From NCBI GenBank assembly GCA_028685295.1, contig JAQUEL010000003.1, forward strand, positions 13,360 to 77,359: a stretch of 64,000 nt of DNA, in the 5' to 3' direction. Each line of letters starts with the position of its first letter. The first letter of the stretch is position 1. The position numbers and the translations under genes were made by a program. Shown piece after piece: positions 1-9,449 of this stretch. The notes under the pieces were generated by a model that saw only the letters and a list, made by a program, of their open reading frames with translations, made no database searches and had not been told where the DNA came from. Source of the DNA: a bacterium (lineage in GTDB: Bacteria; UBP13; UBA5359).

Positions 1-2514
1 GATACTTTCAAAACCGAATGCCAAAAAGATGGTCTTATAATTCTTTTGCGTATTCCAATAACAGATCCCGGCGGCATTGCTTATCAGCTTAGGCTTTGCC
101 GGTTCAGCACCGGCAAAATCGGGAAGCGCACCGGCATTATCGGTATTACCCGCACTGCCGGAATCACCGCCGTCATCAGCGGAGCTTTGACTGCTATATG
201 TCAAGATAGCCTCAGCCGGTGCCTCCGGCATAACAACATCATTCCACCACTGGTTCTTACAGGCATCACCGGCCCAATAATCAGGATCCGGGCCTGAATC
301 TTTAGTGCCATAATAATAACCGGCCAGCTTTAGCTGCAAACCGCCACCGCCACCGGCGGCATTATCATCACCTTCAGCCGGCTTAGCTTCGTCGGCCTTA
401 TCTCTGACGACAAATATACCACCCGAACCATCTACATCCCCTTGTCCCGGTAAATCGGCAATACTGCCCTTAGCAGGGGTAAGAGTCCATTTTCCAGCCT
501 GATCGGCAATATAACGGACCTTCATATATGCAGTCAAAAATTTATTGTATACCTTGCCATCTTTAGTCAAGGCCCAGGCCACATCCTGTCCCGTCACCAT
601 CAGACGACCGCCGTAATCCAGGAATTTCATCAATGTGTCCTGTGCCTCGGGATCCTCTATGGTACCTGCATCGGTCCATAAATTACCGGCATAAGGACTT
701 CCCCATATAACACACTTATCGCTATTCGAATAGGTTAATAGAGTGGCGGTATCTATAGGGCCACGGCAGATTATTCTCCATTCATCATAACTTTCGCCGT
801 AAAAGGGATCCCTGGGCTCGGTACCACGCCGCATTATGCCTGTGGAGCCGCCGGCCCCCTCCAGCCACCAGCCCTTTGACCAGGCATAACCGGACCATTT
901 GATCGTGCCGGCGTTGGACTCATATGACCATGATTTCTTAAAATAACTCTCGGCCGGATTCATCAGCCAGCCCGGTCGGTTATATGAACCGCCGTATCTG
1001 ACGGCGTCAAAGCGTTGTCCGCACATATAATCGTTTACCAGTAATATTTTACTGCTGGGCACAAAGATCTTGGTGGTAAAGCCGGTAATGTTATCGTATG
1101 CCTTGGTATTGCCGGCTTTATCCTTAACAACTATATTGATGTAATACTCGCCTTCTCCACCTTTGGTGCTGATGGCGTTGGCATAAATACCGTCACCGGC
1201 CAGCCCATCATTATGCTTACCGTCATCAAAGAGCTCTATAGTATCCACTATTTCGTAATCAGTGTGAACTCTGACCTTTATAGCCGGGGTATCTCCGCCA
1301 CCGCCGGCACCTCCATCCGGAGCACCACCGCCGCCGTCGCCAGCAGAAGATGCACTACCTTCTGAAATCAGCTTTTCTGTCTGATCTTTATAAATAAACT
1401 TATCGGCGTTCTTTATCTGTGCATATACTTTACCTACACCGCTGTGCCTGTCTTCTACCTTGGCCGTAATGACCACCTTATCGCCGGGGCGGGCCTGCCT
1501 GGGAGAAACAACCGGTAAACGGGTAAGATAAGGCGGATTGGTATCTCTTACGCTGGAAAGCCAAATATCATTGTTTCCGTCTCTATTGGAGACAAAAAGT
1601 ATCCTGTTCAATTCCGGTTTCCGTGAGCATTCGGGATCAAAGGTATTATATCCATCCCAATTAATAAGCGTTGTCGGCGATCCGCCTGTCACCGGTATGG
1701 AACAGACGGAAGTGGTATTGCCTTCCCTTGATGAGTAATATATTACCCTGCCATCCAACGACCATGATGGAAAAGCGTCGTCCTGCCCATTTGTCAGCTT
1801 TACGGCTTTGCTACCGGGGAAAGGCATCATCCAGATATTACGTTTTCCGGCTCTATCGGAAACAAAAGCAATACTTGTACCGTTGGGAGACCATACAGGA
1901 TGATAATTATTTCCCACCTGATCGGGCAACAGCGTAATATTGGCATCCTGTACATTTGTATCAAAGCTTCTGGAATCTATGGTATATAGCTTATATTGCC
2001 CCTCGGCACCACGATTGGAAGCAAAGACTATACGGCTTCCATCAGGTGACCATGAAGGGTCTTTCTCATCGCTCTCATTTAAAAAATATGTCAAATTGCG
2101 TAGGCCGCCGCCATCGATATTGATGCGCCAGATATCAAATGTACTCTTTGCATCATTCTTGGCGGAGAAGACTATGGACAGTGAATTAGGATACCATGCA
2201 GGGGACATGGCAACAGATCCGGCACCCTTGAAAGCTGTTAAACGACGACAATCAGAGCCGTCGACTTTCATTAACCATATCTCATATTTTCCACTACGGT
2301 TGGATGTAAAAGCGATACTCTCCCCATTCGGGGCCCATGCCGGATAGAGATCATCGCTAGGCTTATTTTGAACCGTCTGATGGTTGAACGTGAGATTCAA
2401 CAACTTATCGGTAAGAATGCCGGGCTCCCTGGTTAACGGCTCGGCACAAATTATCCTATAATCCGCATATAATATGGTCAGGGCCAATACTAATAGAAGA
2501 ACAAAACGCTTCAT
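1..2514 (-). CDS. Secreted TolB/PD40 beta-propeller protein with GATase-like C-terminal region (partial, C-terminus beyond window)
   Basis: The frame is open for 838 codons from ATG at 2514 to the window edge with no stop, so the C-terminus is missing. A signal peptide (about residues 1-24, MKRFVLLLVLALTILYADYR then IICA) is followed by about six PD40/TolB-type blades (residues 55-290) with repeated WSPDG/WAPNG, IAFTSNR/IVFASNR and DIW motifs. A bacterial Ig-like region carries a glycine-rich insert near residues 385-400. A later segment (KILLVNDYMCG, about residues 480-490, then CVIWGSPYAGNLW and LDYGGRLMVTGQDVAW) resembles the glutaminase-like fold of secreted peptidase-associated proteins; further glycine and Asp/Gly-rich linkers follow. 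It is probably an exported or surface protein; ligand and activity are unknown. It lies 108 bp downstream of cimA on the same strand, so it may be a separate unit or a read-through gene. Confidence 0.8.
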   Translation of the reverse strand, partial: MKRFVLLLVLALTILYADYRIICAEPLTREPGILTDKLLNLTFNHQTVQNKPSDDLYPAWAPNGESIAFTSNRSGKYEIWLMKVDGSDCRRLTAFKGAGSVAMSPAWYPNSLSIVFSAKNDAKSTFDIWRINIDGGGLRNLTYFLNESDEKDPSWSPDGSRIVFASNRGAEGQYKLYTIDSRSFDTNVQDANITLLPDQVGNNYHPVWSPNGTSIAFVSDRAGKRNIWMMPFPGSKAVKLTNGQDDAFPSWSLDGRVIYYSSREGNTTSVCSIPVTGGSPTTLINWDGYNTFDPECSRKPELNRILFVSNRDGNNDIWLSSVRDTNPPYLTRLPVVSPRQARPGDKVVITAKVEDRHSGVGKVYAQIKNADKFIYKDQTEKLISEGSASSAGDGGGGAPDGGAGGGGDTPAIKVRVHTDYEIVDTIELFDDGKHNDGLAGDGIYANAISTKGGEGEYYINIVVKDKAGNTKAYDNITGFTTKIFVPSSKILLVNDYMCGQRFDAVRYGGSYNRPGWLMNPAESYFKKSWSYESNAGTIKWSGYAWSKGWWLEGAGGSTGIMRRGTEPRDPFYGESYDEWRIICRGPIDTATLLTYSNSDKCVIWGSPYAGNLWTDAGTIEDPEAQDTLMKFLDYGGRLMVTGQDVAWALTKDGKVYNKFLTAYMKVRYIADQAGKWTLTPAKGSIADLPGQGDVDGSGGIFVVRDKADEAKPAEGDDNAAGGGGGLQLKLAGYYYGTKDSGPDPDYWAGDACKNQWWNDVVMPEAPAEAILTYSSQSSADDGGDSGSAGNTDNAGALPDFAGAEPAKPKLISNAAGICYWNTQKNYKTIFLAFGFESI

Positions 2515-2622
2515 TGCTCCCCCCGGCAGCATAAATAAAATTGGTACATCTTATCTTAAATTCTTCATGAAGCCCGGATTATCCTTCAACGGAAAAGTTT
2601 CAAGGATAAAAGCATCGCTGAC

Positions 2623-4206
2623 TTACAGCTTTGCATCTGGATCGACCTCTATGCTTTCTTTTAGCAGGGCATAAACAAGACTGTCTACAAGCGCCAGCCA
2701 ACTGGCTTCAATGATATTCTCAGACACACCGATGGTGCCCCATGAGGAGAGACCGTCAGAGCTTTCCACCAAGACTCTTACTTTAGCAGCGGTCCCTGAT
2801 GCTTCGTCTATAACCCTGACCTTGAAATCCGTCAATTTCATATTACTCAAAGAAGGATAAAATTGCAACAGAGCCTTACGCAAGGCATTGTCCAGTGCAT
2901 GTACCGGGCCATCGCCCTCCGCTACGGCATGCACACACTGTCCGTCGACCCGTAATTTTATAGTGGCCTCTGTGATCAGGGCATTATCGGCACCTCGTTT
3001 TTCGATAATAACCCTGAAGCCCTCAAGATCAAAGAGCTTACGGTAGTTGCCTTTAGCCTTGTGGATAAGTATCTCAAAAGAGGCCTCGGCACCTTCAAAC
3101 TGATAGCCTTCATGCTCAAGCTTGACAAGATTCGACATGATCTCCTTTAAGGCGGCATCATCGAGATTGGTATGCATCTGCTCAGCTTTATGAAGGACAT
3201 TGCTCTTGCCTGAAAGCTCGGAGATAAGTATGCGCCTTTTATTGCCTATTTTTTCCGGCTCGATATGCTCATAGGTGCATGCCGATCGGCTGACAGCGCT
3301 GACATGAACCCCACCTTTATGAGCAAAGGCACTATTACCGACAAAAGGCTGATGGCTGGCATGGTGTATATTGGCGATCTCATAAACGTAGTGCGACAGT
3401 GAAGTCAATGCTTCAAGATTTACAGCCGCCTGCAACCCCATTTTCAATACCAAGGAAGGAATGACGGAGCAGAGATCTGCATTACCACAGCGCTCTCCAA
3501 AACCATTTACAGTGCCCTGGACCTGAGTAACGCCGCCTTCTACGGCTACCAGCGCATTAGCCACTGCCAGTCCGCTGTCATTATGCGTATGTATGCCCAA
3601 GGGTAAGCCGTAATGCTTGCTGACAATAGCCGATACCACCTCTATTATGCGCGTGGGAAGCGTTCCACCATTGGTATCACACAAAACGAGTATGGAGGCA
3701 CCTCCTTCTGCAGCCGCTTCCAGTACCTTAATGGCATATTCGGGATTATCGGCGTAGCCGTCAAAGAAGTGCTCGGCATCAAATATAACCTGGCGCCCTT
3801 TGCCGGCCAGAAAAGAGACCGAATCCCGAACCATGGAGAGATTCTCTTCCAGCGTCGTCTTTAAGGCGGCTTCAACGTGCAGGTCCCAGGCCTTCCCAAA
3901 AATGGTCACCACTGGTGCCCCGCAGGCCAACAGCGCCAGGATGTTGCTATCATCGCCGGAGGTTACCTTGGGTCGCCGTGTCATCCCAAAGGCAGCCAAA
4001 CGAGCATTTTTCAAAGGCTCGTCTTTCATGATTCTGAAGAATTCCAGATCCTTGGGATTAGAAAACGGCCACCCACCTTCAACATAATCAAAGCCCGTAT
4101 CGTCGAGTTTCCTAGCAATAAGAACTTTATCGGAAACGGAAAAAGATATCCCTTCCATCTGAGACCCATCACGCAAAGTCGTATCGTATATCTCTATATG
4201 TTTCAA
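2623..4206 (-). CDS. cimA: (R)-citramalate synthase (CimA)
   Basis: It condenses pyruvate with acetyl-CoA to (R)-citramalate, the first step of the threonine-independent isoleucine route; LeuCD can then process the product. It is a 527-residue member of the DRE-TIM metallolyase family: YDTTLRDGSQ at the N-terminus, the GGWPFSNPKD segment typical of the CimA/LeuA2 branch, the HTHNDSGLAVAN metal-binding motif, and a C-terminal LeuA dimer/regulatory domain (about residues 390-520). No ATG is available. I chose the TTG at 4206 because AAGGAG lies 8 nt upstream; the TTG two codons earlier sits too close to that site. It is the last biosynthetic gene of the T-box-controlled operon, after leuD. Homocitrate synthase is the main alternative, but the WPxSNPKD motif argues for citramalate. 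Confidence 0.9.
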   Translation of the reverse strand: MKHIEIYDTTLRDGSQMEGISFSVSDKVLIARKLDDTGFDYVEGGWPFSNPKDLEFFRIMKDEPLKNARLAAFGMTRRPKVTSGDDSNILALLACGAPVVTIFGKAWDLHVEAALKTTLEENLSMVRDSVSFLAGKGRQVIFDAEHFFDGYADNPEYAIKVLEAAAEGGASILVLCDTNGGTLPTRIIEVVSAIVSKHYGLPLGIHTHNDSGLAVANALVAVEGGVTQVQGTVNGFGERCGNADLCSVIPSLVLKMGLQAAVNLEALTSLSHYVYEIANIHHASHQPFVGNSAFAHKGGVHVSAVSRSACTYEHIEPEKIGNKRRILISELSGKSNVLHKAEQMHTNLDDAALKEIMSNLVKLEHEGYQFEGAEASFEILIHKAKGNYRKLFDLEGFRVIIEKRGADNALITEATIKLRVDGQCVHAVAEGDGPVHALDNALRKALLQFYPSLSNMKLTDFKVRVIDEASGTAAKVRVLVESSDGLSSWGTIGVSENIIEASWLALVDSLVYALLKESIEVDPDAKL

Positions 4207-4321
4207 AGGCAATGCTCCTTACGCAGCTTTTAAGCCTGAAATATAAAGCTTATCGGCTTTATACTTGGCAGTTGTTTTAAGATAAAGCTCTTCACTTGTC
4301 CGGTAAGCTTGTTTTCAGTGT

Positions 4322-4813
4322 TCAATAGCCCTTAGTCTTAACATAATTGATCAAACCGCCGGCGGCAATTAGATCTCGCATAAAGAGGGGAAACTCCTGA
4401 GCGGTATATTCGCATCCCGTGGTAATATTACGTATATATCCTTTATCTAGGATGACCTCCACCTCATCATTTTCATTAATTCCCTCAGCAGCTTCAGGGC
4501 TCTCCAATATAGGAAGGCCTATATTAATAGCATTTCTATAAAAGATGCGGGCGAACGATTTAGCTATAACACAACTTACTCCTGCCGCTTGTATGGCAAT
4601 GGGGGCATGTTCGCGCGAGCTGCCGCAACCAAAATTATCTCCACCCACAAGTATATCGCCCGGCTGTACTCCGGCGGCAAAAGAAGCGTTGATATCCTCC
4701 ATGCAATGCCGGGCCAATTCGATAGGATCCGATGTATTCAAATATCTGGCAGGAATAATGACATCCGTATCCACGTTATCGCCGAACTTCCAAACGTTTC
4801 CTTTTATTTGCAT
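4322..4813 (-). CDS. leuD: 3-isopropylmalate dehydratase small subunit
   Basis: Small (swivel) subunit of isopropylmalate isomerase, converting 2- to 3-isopropylmalate with LeuC, and probably citramalate to 3-methylmalate in the CimA route. At 163 residues it is the short form typical of Bacillota and Archaea. Seen motifs: [17 protein letters not shown] at the N-terminus and [15 protein letters not shown] (about residues 57-71), the conserved aconitase swivel loop. It starts 16 bp after leuC ends, as expected for a co-expressed heterodimer. Confidence 0.95.
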   Translation of the reverse strand: MQIKGNVWKFGDNVDTDVIIPARYLNTSDPIELARHCMEDINASFAAGVQPGDILVGGDNFGCGSSREHAPIAIQAAGVSCVIAKSFARIFYRNAINIGLPILESPEAAEGINENDEVEVILDKGYIRNITTGCEYTAQEFPLFMRDLIAAGGLINYVKTKGY

Positions 4814-4829
4814 ATTAAATCAGCCTTTC

Positions 4830-6089
4830 TTAAATCTCATCCGGAGAAACGATTCTTCCAGCCACGGCAGAAGCCGCTGCAACTGCAGGGTTGGATAAGT
4901 AGACCTCACTCTGAGGATGCCCCATACGTCCCACAAAATTACGATTAGTAGTGGCAATAGCTCTCTCTCCGCCGGCCAAGATACCCATATGGCCACCAAG
5001 GCATGGACCGCAGGTGGGAGTGCTGAAAGCAGCGCCGGCTTCCACCAGAGTCTCCGCCAGGCCCTCTCTGATAGCCTGCAGATAGATCTCCTGAGTGCCG
5101 GGAATAACAATCAAGCGCACTTTTTTATTTACCTTTCTCCCCTTCAACACTTTAGCAGCAATCCTCAGATCCTCTATTCTGCCGTTGGTACAAGAGCCTA
5201 TCACCGCCTGATCTATTGATACATCGCCTGCCTGGCTTACAGGACGAGCGTTCTCCGGCAGATGGGGAAAAGCAACCATCGGTTCCAGGGCAGAGACATC
5301 GATATTATGAATGGAATGGTATATCGCGTCATTATCACTGACGTAAAGTATAAAATCATGCTTGGCCCTTCCAGTCATGTAATCGACTGTCTGCTGATCC
5401 GGCGGTATGATTCCGTTCTTGCCACCCGCCTCGATAGCCATATTACAAATTGTAAACCTGTCGGCCATCGTCATGTAATCGAACGTATCTCCGGTGAACT
5501 CCATAGCTCTGTACAGAGCTCCGTCGACACCTATCATCCCAATGATATAAAGTATGAGATCCTTGCCGGATACCCATTTGCCCGGACGTCCCGTGCAGAC
5601 AAATTTCATACTCTCCGGAACCTTGATCCAGCACTCGCCGGTAGCCATGGCGGCTGCCATATCCGTACTGCCCATGCCGGTGGAAAAAGCACCGAGCGCA
5701 CCATAGGTGCAGGTATGCGAATCCGCACCTATGACCAGATCGCCGGCAACCACCAAGCCTTTATCCGGCAGAAGGGTATGCTCTATACCCATGCAACCTA
5801 TCTCGAAAAAGTTTTTTATCCCGTATGCTTCTGCAAACCGACGCATGATCTTAACTTGCTCTGCCGCCTTGATATCCTTATTGGGCGTGAAGTGATCCGG
5901 CACCAGAGCGATCTTGTCACGGTCGAATACTCTCTCGGCGCCGATCTTTTCGAACGCCTTTATGGCTACCGGAGCGGTGATATCATTGCCGAGAACAAGG
6001 TCTACCCCGGCATTAATCAATTCTCCCGGCCTGACAACGCCTTTGTCGGCATGCGCTGCCAGTATCTTTTCGGTTATCGTCATTCCCAT
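4830..6089 (-). CDS. leuC: 3-isopropylmalate dehydratase large subunit
   Basis: Catalytic [4Fe-4S] subunit of isopropylmalate isomerase (leucine pathway). It has 419 residues, the short archaeal/clostridial LeuC class rather than the ~465-residue proteobacterial form. Seen: [28 protein letters not shown] with the first cluster cysteine, and [13 protein letters not shown] with the other two. AGGAG lies 9 nt before the ATG at 6089. It sits between leuA and leuD in the branched-chain operon. Confidence 0.96.
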   Translation of the reverse strand: MGMTITEKILAAHADKGVVRPGELINAGVDLVLGNDITAPVAIKAFEKIGAERVFDRDKIALVPDHFTPNKDIKAAEQVKIMRRFAEAYGIKNFFEIGCMGIEHTLLPDKGLVVAGDLVIGADSHTCTYGALGAFSTGMGSTDMAAAMATGECWIKVPESMKFVCTGRPGKWVSGKDLILYIIGMIGVDGALYRAMEFTGDTFDYMTMADRFTICNMAIEAGGKNGIIPPDQQTVDYMTGRAKHDFILYVSDNDAIYHSIHNIDVSALEPMVAFPHLPENARPVSQAGDVSIDQAVIGSCTNGRIEDLRIAAKVLKGRKVNKKVRLIVIPGTQEIYLQAIREGLAETLVEAGAAFSTPTCGPCLGGHMGILAGGERAIATTNRNFVGRMGHPQSEVYLSNPAVAAASAVAGRIVSPDEI

Positions 6090-6101
6090 TAGTTATAGCT
6101 C

Positions 6102-7622
6102 CTATCGTGATTTCGATTCATATGCCAGCTTATTCAGCGCCTGAATATATGCCTTGGCACTGGCCTCTATGATATCGGTACTGCTCCCTCTTCCGGTAAA
6201 AATACGCCCTTGGTTGTTACCCAGACGTACCATCACTTCACCCAGTGCATCCGTTCCCCCGGTTACGGACTTTACTGAATAATCGATAAGCTTATGTTGA
6301 AAGTCTACAATATTGTCTATAGTCTTGTAAACGGCATCGACAGATCCTACGCCTACAGCGGTATCGATTATCTCCACCCCATCGCGAATAATCCTGATTG
6401 CGGCCTCTGGAATAGTGGTCGTTCCTGATGATACATGCATATAATCGAGTGTAAAAGTCTCGGGTACAGTATAGACTTCATCAGCAATAATGGATTCGAT
6501 ATCTCTGTCGGATACCTCTTTCTTCTTATCCGCCAGATCCTTGAAACGTATAAAGGCTTTATTAAGATCATCCTTATCAAGAGCGTAGCCCATCTCATTG
6601 AGCTTCTTCTCAAAGGCATGCCGGCCGGAGTGTTTTCCCAATACCAACTGACTCTCATTAAGGCCTATATCCCTGGCATCCATTATCTCATAGGTGCTCC
6701 GTTCGCACATCACGCCATGCTGATGTATACCGGCTTCATGAGCAAAGGCATTGACTCCGACAATGGCTTTATTGGGCTGAACTATTATTCCGGTCATATC
6801 GCTGACCATCCGGCTGCTCTTATATATCTCCTGCGTATTTATATTGGTCTCCAGGCCAAAATAATCCGCACGGGTGGCCAGGGCCATAACGATCTCTTCC
6901 AGAGCGGTATTGCCTGCTCTCTCCCCTATGCCGTTCAGCGTACACTCAACCTGATCGGCTCCCGCTTCTACAGCTGCCAATGCATTGGCAGCTGCCAGCC
7001 CCAGGTCATTATGACAGTGCACGCTTATAGTTACACCTTCTATACCCTTTACCCGTTCCCTGATAGTGGAGATAAGCCGACTGAATTCAGTCGGCAATAT
7101 ATAGCCGACGGTATCGGGTATATTCAGAACTGTGGCGCCTGCATCGATAACAGCCTCAAGCACACGGCAAAGATAATCGGCATCGGTCCGGGAAGCGTCT
7201 TCCGCCGAAAATTCTACATCATCGGTGTATTTTCTAGCATAGGAAACGGCATCCACGGCCATGTTCAGAACATCATCATGGCTCTTCTTCAGCTTATGGG
7301 TCAAATGAATATCGGAGGTAGCAATAAAAGTATGGATACGCGATCTATCTGCATACTGCAAAGCTTCCCAGGCACGATCAATATCTTTACGGTTAGCCCG
7401 ACAAAGCCCGGCGATAACCGGACCTTTGATATTTTTGGCGATCGCTTTTACCGCATCGAAATCACCCTGTGAGGAAATAGGAAAGCCGGCCTCTATTACA
7501 TCTACGTTCAAGCGTGCCAATTGACGTGCAATTTCCAGCTTTTCATCGGGATTGAGGCTGGCGCCGGGCGACTGCTCTCCATCTCTGAGGGTGGTATCGA
7601 AAATATTAATTATCCTATCCAA
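6102..7622 (-). CDS. leuA: 2-isopropylmalate synthase
   Basis: First committed step of leucine synthesis: acetyl-CoA plus 2-oxoisovalerate to 2-isopropylmalate. 506 residues: N-terminal TIM barrel with [13 protein letters not shown], the [12 protein letters not shown] metal motif and NGIGERAGN, then a C-terminal LeuA regulatory domain (about residues 390-505) where leucine feedback normally acts. I chose TTG at 7622 because GGGAGG sits about 8 nt upstream; a GTG three codons earlier overlaps that site. It lies between ilvC, across a 157-bp gap with an inverted repeat, and leuC 12 bp downstream. Confidence 0.95.
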   Translation of the reverse strand: MDRIINIFDTTLRDGEQSPGASLNPDEKLEIARQLARLNVDVIEAGFPISSQGDFDAVKAIAKNIKGPVIAGLCRANRKDIDRAWEALQYADRSRIHTFIATSDIHLTHKLKKSHDDVLNMAVDAVSYARKYTDDVEFSAEDASRTDADYLCRVLEAVIDAGATVLNIPDTVGYILPTEFSRLISTIRERVKGIEGVTISVHCHNDLGLAAANALAAVEAGADQVECTLNGIGERAGNTALEEIVMALATRADYFGLETNINTQEIYKSSRMVSDMTGIIVQPNKAIVGVNAFAHEAGIHQHGVMCERSTYEIMDARDIGLNESQLVLGKHSGRHAFEKKLNEMGYALDKDDLNKAFIRFKDLADKKKEVSDRDIESIIADEVYTVPETFTLDYMHVSSGTTTIPEAAIRIIRDGVEIIDTAVGVGSVDAVYKTIDNIVDFQHKLIDYSVKSVTGGTDALGEVMVRLGNNQGRIFTGRGSSTDIIEASAKAYIQALNKLAYESKSR

Positions 7623-7647
7623 CCTTTGCACCTCCCATATCAGCTAT

Positions 7648-7779
7648 AAAGCCCGAAGTCCGAAGCAGTTTATGCTCAGGCAAACTGCTTTTGCCTCTAA
7701 ACCGTCATGATTGCTTCTCAGCCTTAAAGGCTATCGGTTTATGTCTGAGTTCTCCTCCGGGCTTCGGACTTCGGGCTTT
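7648..7779. repeat. Intergenic inverted-repeat element (CCCGAAGTCCGAAG type)
   Basis: A perfect 18-bp inverted repeat (7648-7665 and 7762-7779, core CCCGAAGTCCGAAG) brackets about 96 bp. Inside is a further stem (AAGCAGTTT at 7663-7671 with AAACTGCTT at 7682-7690) and a weaker one (TAAACCG / CGGTTTA). It fills nearly the whole leuA-ilvC gap. It has no coding potential and no T-tract typical of a terminator. It could be a small mobile palindromic element or an RNA structure within the operon transcript. Confidence 0.7.
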
Positions 7780-7788
7780 ACTTTCAGA

Positions 7789-8781
7789 TTATTTCTTCAG
7801 CCATACCATCATATCACGCAGCTCCGCGCCTACCTTCTCAATAAGGTGCTCCTTGCCCATTCTGGCGAGAGCATTGAATACAGGGCGATTGGCCTGGTTC
7901 TCCAGCATCCATTCACGAGCAAATTCACCGGTCTGGATCTCGGCTAGTATCTCTTCCATCTCCTCACGGACATAGTCATTGACTATTCTCGGGCCGCGGG
8001 TAAGATCACCATACTCAGCTGTATTACTGATGGAATTACGCATGGTGGCTATACCGCCTTCATACAAAAGATCTACAATCAGCTTAAGCTCATGCAGACA
8101 CTCAAAATAGGCTATTTCAGGCTGGTAACCAGCGTTCACTAAGGTTTCAAAGCCAGCTGTAACCAAGGCAGTGGCACCGCCGCAGAGAACAGCCTGCTCA
8201 CCAAAAAGATCGGTTTCGGTTTCCTCCTGGAAGGTTGTTTCCAGAACGCCTGCTCTGGTAGCACCTATACCGGCAGCATAAGCCAGGGCCAACTGCTTGG
8301 CCTTGCCGGTATGATCCTGATAAACCGCTATGAGCGCAGGCACTCCGGCGCCTTCCGTGTAAACTCTTCTAACAAGATGCCCCGGTCCCTTGGGTGCTAC
8401 CATCAATACATCAACATCAGCAGGAGGAACTATCTGGCCGAAATGGATATTGAAGCCATGTGAAAAAAGCAACGCGTTGCCCGGCTTCAGGCCTTTCTGA
8501 ACCTCGTTTTTGTAAACCTTGGATTGAACCTCATCTTCGGTAAGGATCTGAATTATATCAGCCTTCCCGGCGGCTTCTGCGGCGCCAAGGGGTGTAAAGC
8601 CGTCTTCAACGGCCTTCTTCCAGTTAGCGCTGCCTTCCAAATCGCTGACGATTACATTGAGGCCGCTGTCTCTCAAGTTCTGCGCCTGAGCATGCCCCTG
8701 GCTGCCATATCCGATAATAGCTATAACCTTTCCCTTCAACAGACCCAGATCGGCATCCTTGTCATAATAAATCTTTGCCAT
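7789..8781 (-). CDS. ilvC: Ketol-acid reductoisomerase
   Basis: Reduces and isomerises acetolactate and acetohydroxybutyrate in valine, leucine and isoleucine synthesis. 330 residues, class I (short) form: Rossmann motif [12 protein letters not shown] (residues 24-35), then the [10 protein letters not shown] loop and the C-terminal knotted helical domain with [10 protein letters not shown]. The loop after beta-2 reads SDLEGSANW (residues 46-54), with Asp47 and Glu49 where NADPH enzymes usually have arginine or lysine; this suggests NADH preference (inference). AGGAGG lies 8 nt before the ATG. It is the fourth gene of the operon, after ilvN. Confidence 0.96.
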   Translation of the reverse strand: MAKIYYDKDADLGLLKGKVIAIIGYGSQGHAQAQNLRDSGLNVIVSDLEGSANWKKAVEDGFTPLGAAEAAGKADIIQILTEDEVQSKVYKNEVQKGLKPGNALLFSHGFNIHFGQIVPPADVDVLMVAPKGPGHLVRRVYTEGAGVPALIAVYQDHTGKAKQLALAYAAGIGATRAGVLETTFQEETETDLFGEQAVLCGGATALVTAGFETLVNAGYQPEIAYFECLHELKLIVDLLYEGGIATMRNSISNTAEYGDLTRGPRIVNDYVREEMEEILAEIQTGEFAREWMLENQANRPVFNALARMGKEHLIEKVGAELRDMMVWLKK

Positions 8782-8835
8782 TGTACATTCCTCCTCTATT
8801 TTAGTAACTACTCTATCTATTCTCTGTAGTTACAT

Positions 8836-9324
8836 TCACTCTGTATTCTTAGAACCCCTCGCTAAAACTATTTTACCGGTTCTGACTATCTCTTTTATAC
8901 CAAAGGGCCTGAACAACTGCTCTATGGCGTTAATCTTATCCTCGCTTCCCGTTATTTCAACCACAAATGCCTTGTCCGAGACATCCACAATTTTTCCTCG
9001 GAATATATCCGTTATCTGCATGATCTCATTGCGGTTGCGAGTTTCGACACTAACCTTTATAAGGGCCAGTTCTCTTTCTACGACACTCTCTTCCGTGTGA
9101 TCATAAACCTTTATGACTTCCACCAGCTTATGTATCTGCTTACGTATCTGTTCCAGAGCCGCTACGTCACCCTCCACCACAATCGTCATCCTTGAAGTAT
9201 CCGGATTTTCAGTTGAATTCACCGAGAGGCTCTCTATATTGAAGCCTCTTCTGGCGAACAGACCGGACACTCGCGTCAAAACGCCGGGGTGATTGGATAC
9301 CAGCACTGATAAAGTATGTCTCAT
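8836..9324 (-). CDS. ilvN: Acetolactate synthase small (regulatory) subunit
   Basis: Regulatory subunit of acetohydroxyacid synthase; it activates IlvB and mediates valine feedback. 162 residues, the usual length: N-terminal ACT domain (MRHTLSVLVSNHPGVLTRVS, about 1-75) and a C-terminal ALS_ss domain. The ATG at 9324 follows AAAAGGGG. It is separated from ilvB by 125 bp containing a GAATGCAGA-type repeat. Confidence 0.95.
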   Translation of the reverse strand: MRHTLSVLVSNHPGVLTRVSGLFARRGFNIESLSVNSTENPDTSRMTIVVEGDVAALEQIRKQIHKLVEVIKVYDHTEESVVERELALIKVSVETRNRNEIMQITDIFRGKIVDVSDKAFVVEITGSEDKINAIEQLFRPFGIKEIVRTGKIVLARGSKNTE

Positions 9325-9341
9325 ATCACTTCCCCTTTTCT

Positions 9342-9436
9342 AATGCAGAATGTGGGATCGCATCTCTCTCATTTCTGCATTCAGGTTTTTCTTTATTTGC
9401 GAATACGGGACCCAAAATCAAATTCACATTCTGCCT
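9342..9436. repeat. GAATGCAGA-type palindromic intergenic repeat
   Basis: The ilvB-ilvN gap holds GCAGAATGTG (9345-9354) and its exact reverse complement CACATTCTGC (9425-9434). Between them lie TTCTGCATTCAG and GAATACGGGA. The same vocabulary (GAATGTGG, GAATGCAGA, GAATACG) recurs at 56595-56740 and near 53520. No open frame or terminator is apparent. Confidence 0.6.
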
Positions 9437-9449
9437 CTTATCCTGTCAT

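Noticed and set aside
1538-2347. Plus-strand frames of 66-135 codons near the left end
   Set aside because: They are shadows of the minus-strand propeller gene, whose frame is continuous from 2514 to the edge.
5262-6092. 276-codon plus-strand frame opposite leuC
   Set aside because: Antisense to a conserved gene with intact Fe-S motifs; the product shows no protein-like features.
6435-7472. 345-codon plus-strand open frame opposite leuA
   Set aside because: It is fully antisense to a clear 2-isopropylmalate synthase, has no recognisable motif, and arises from the codon bias of the opposite strand.
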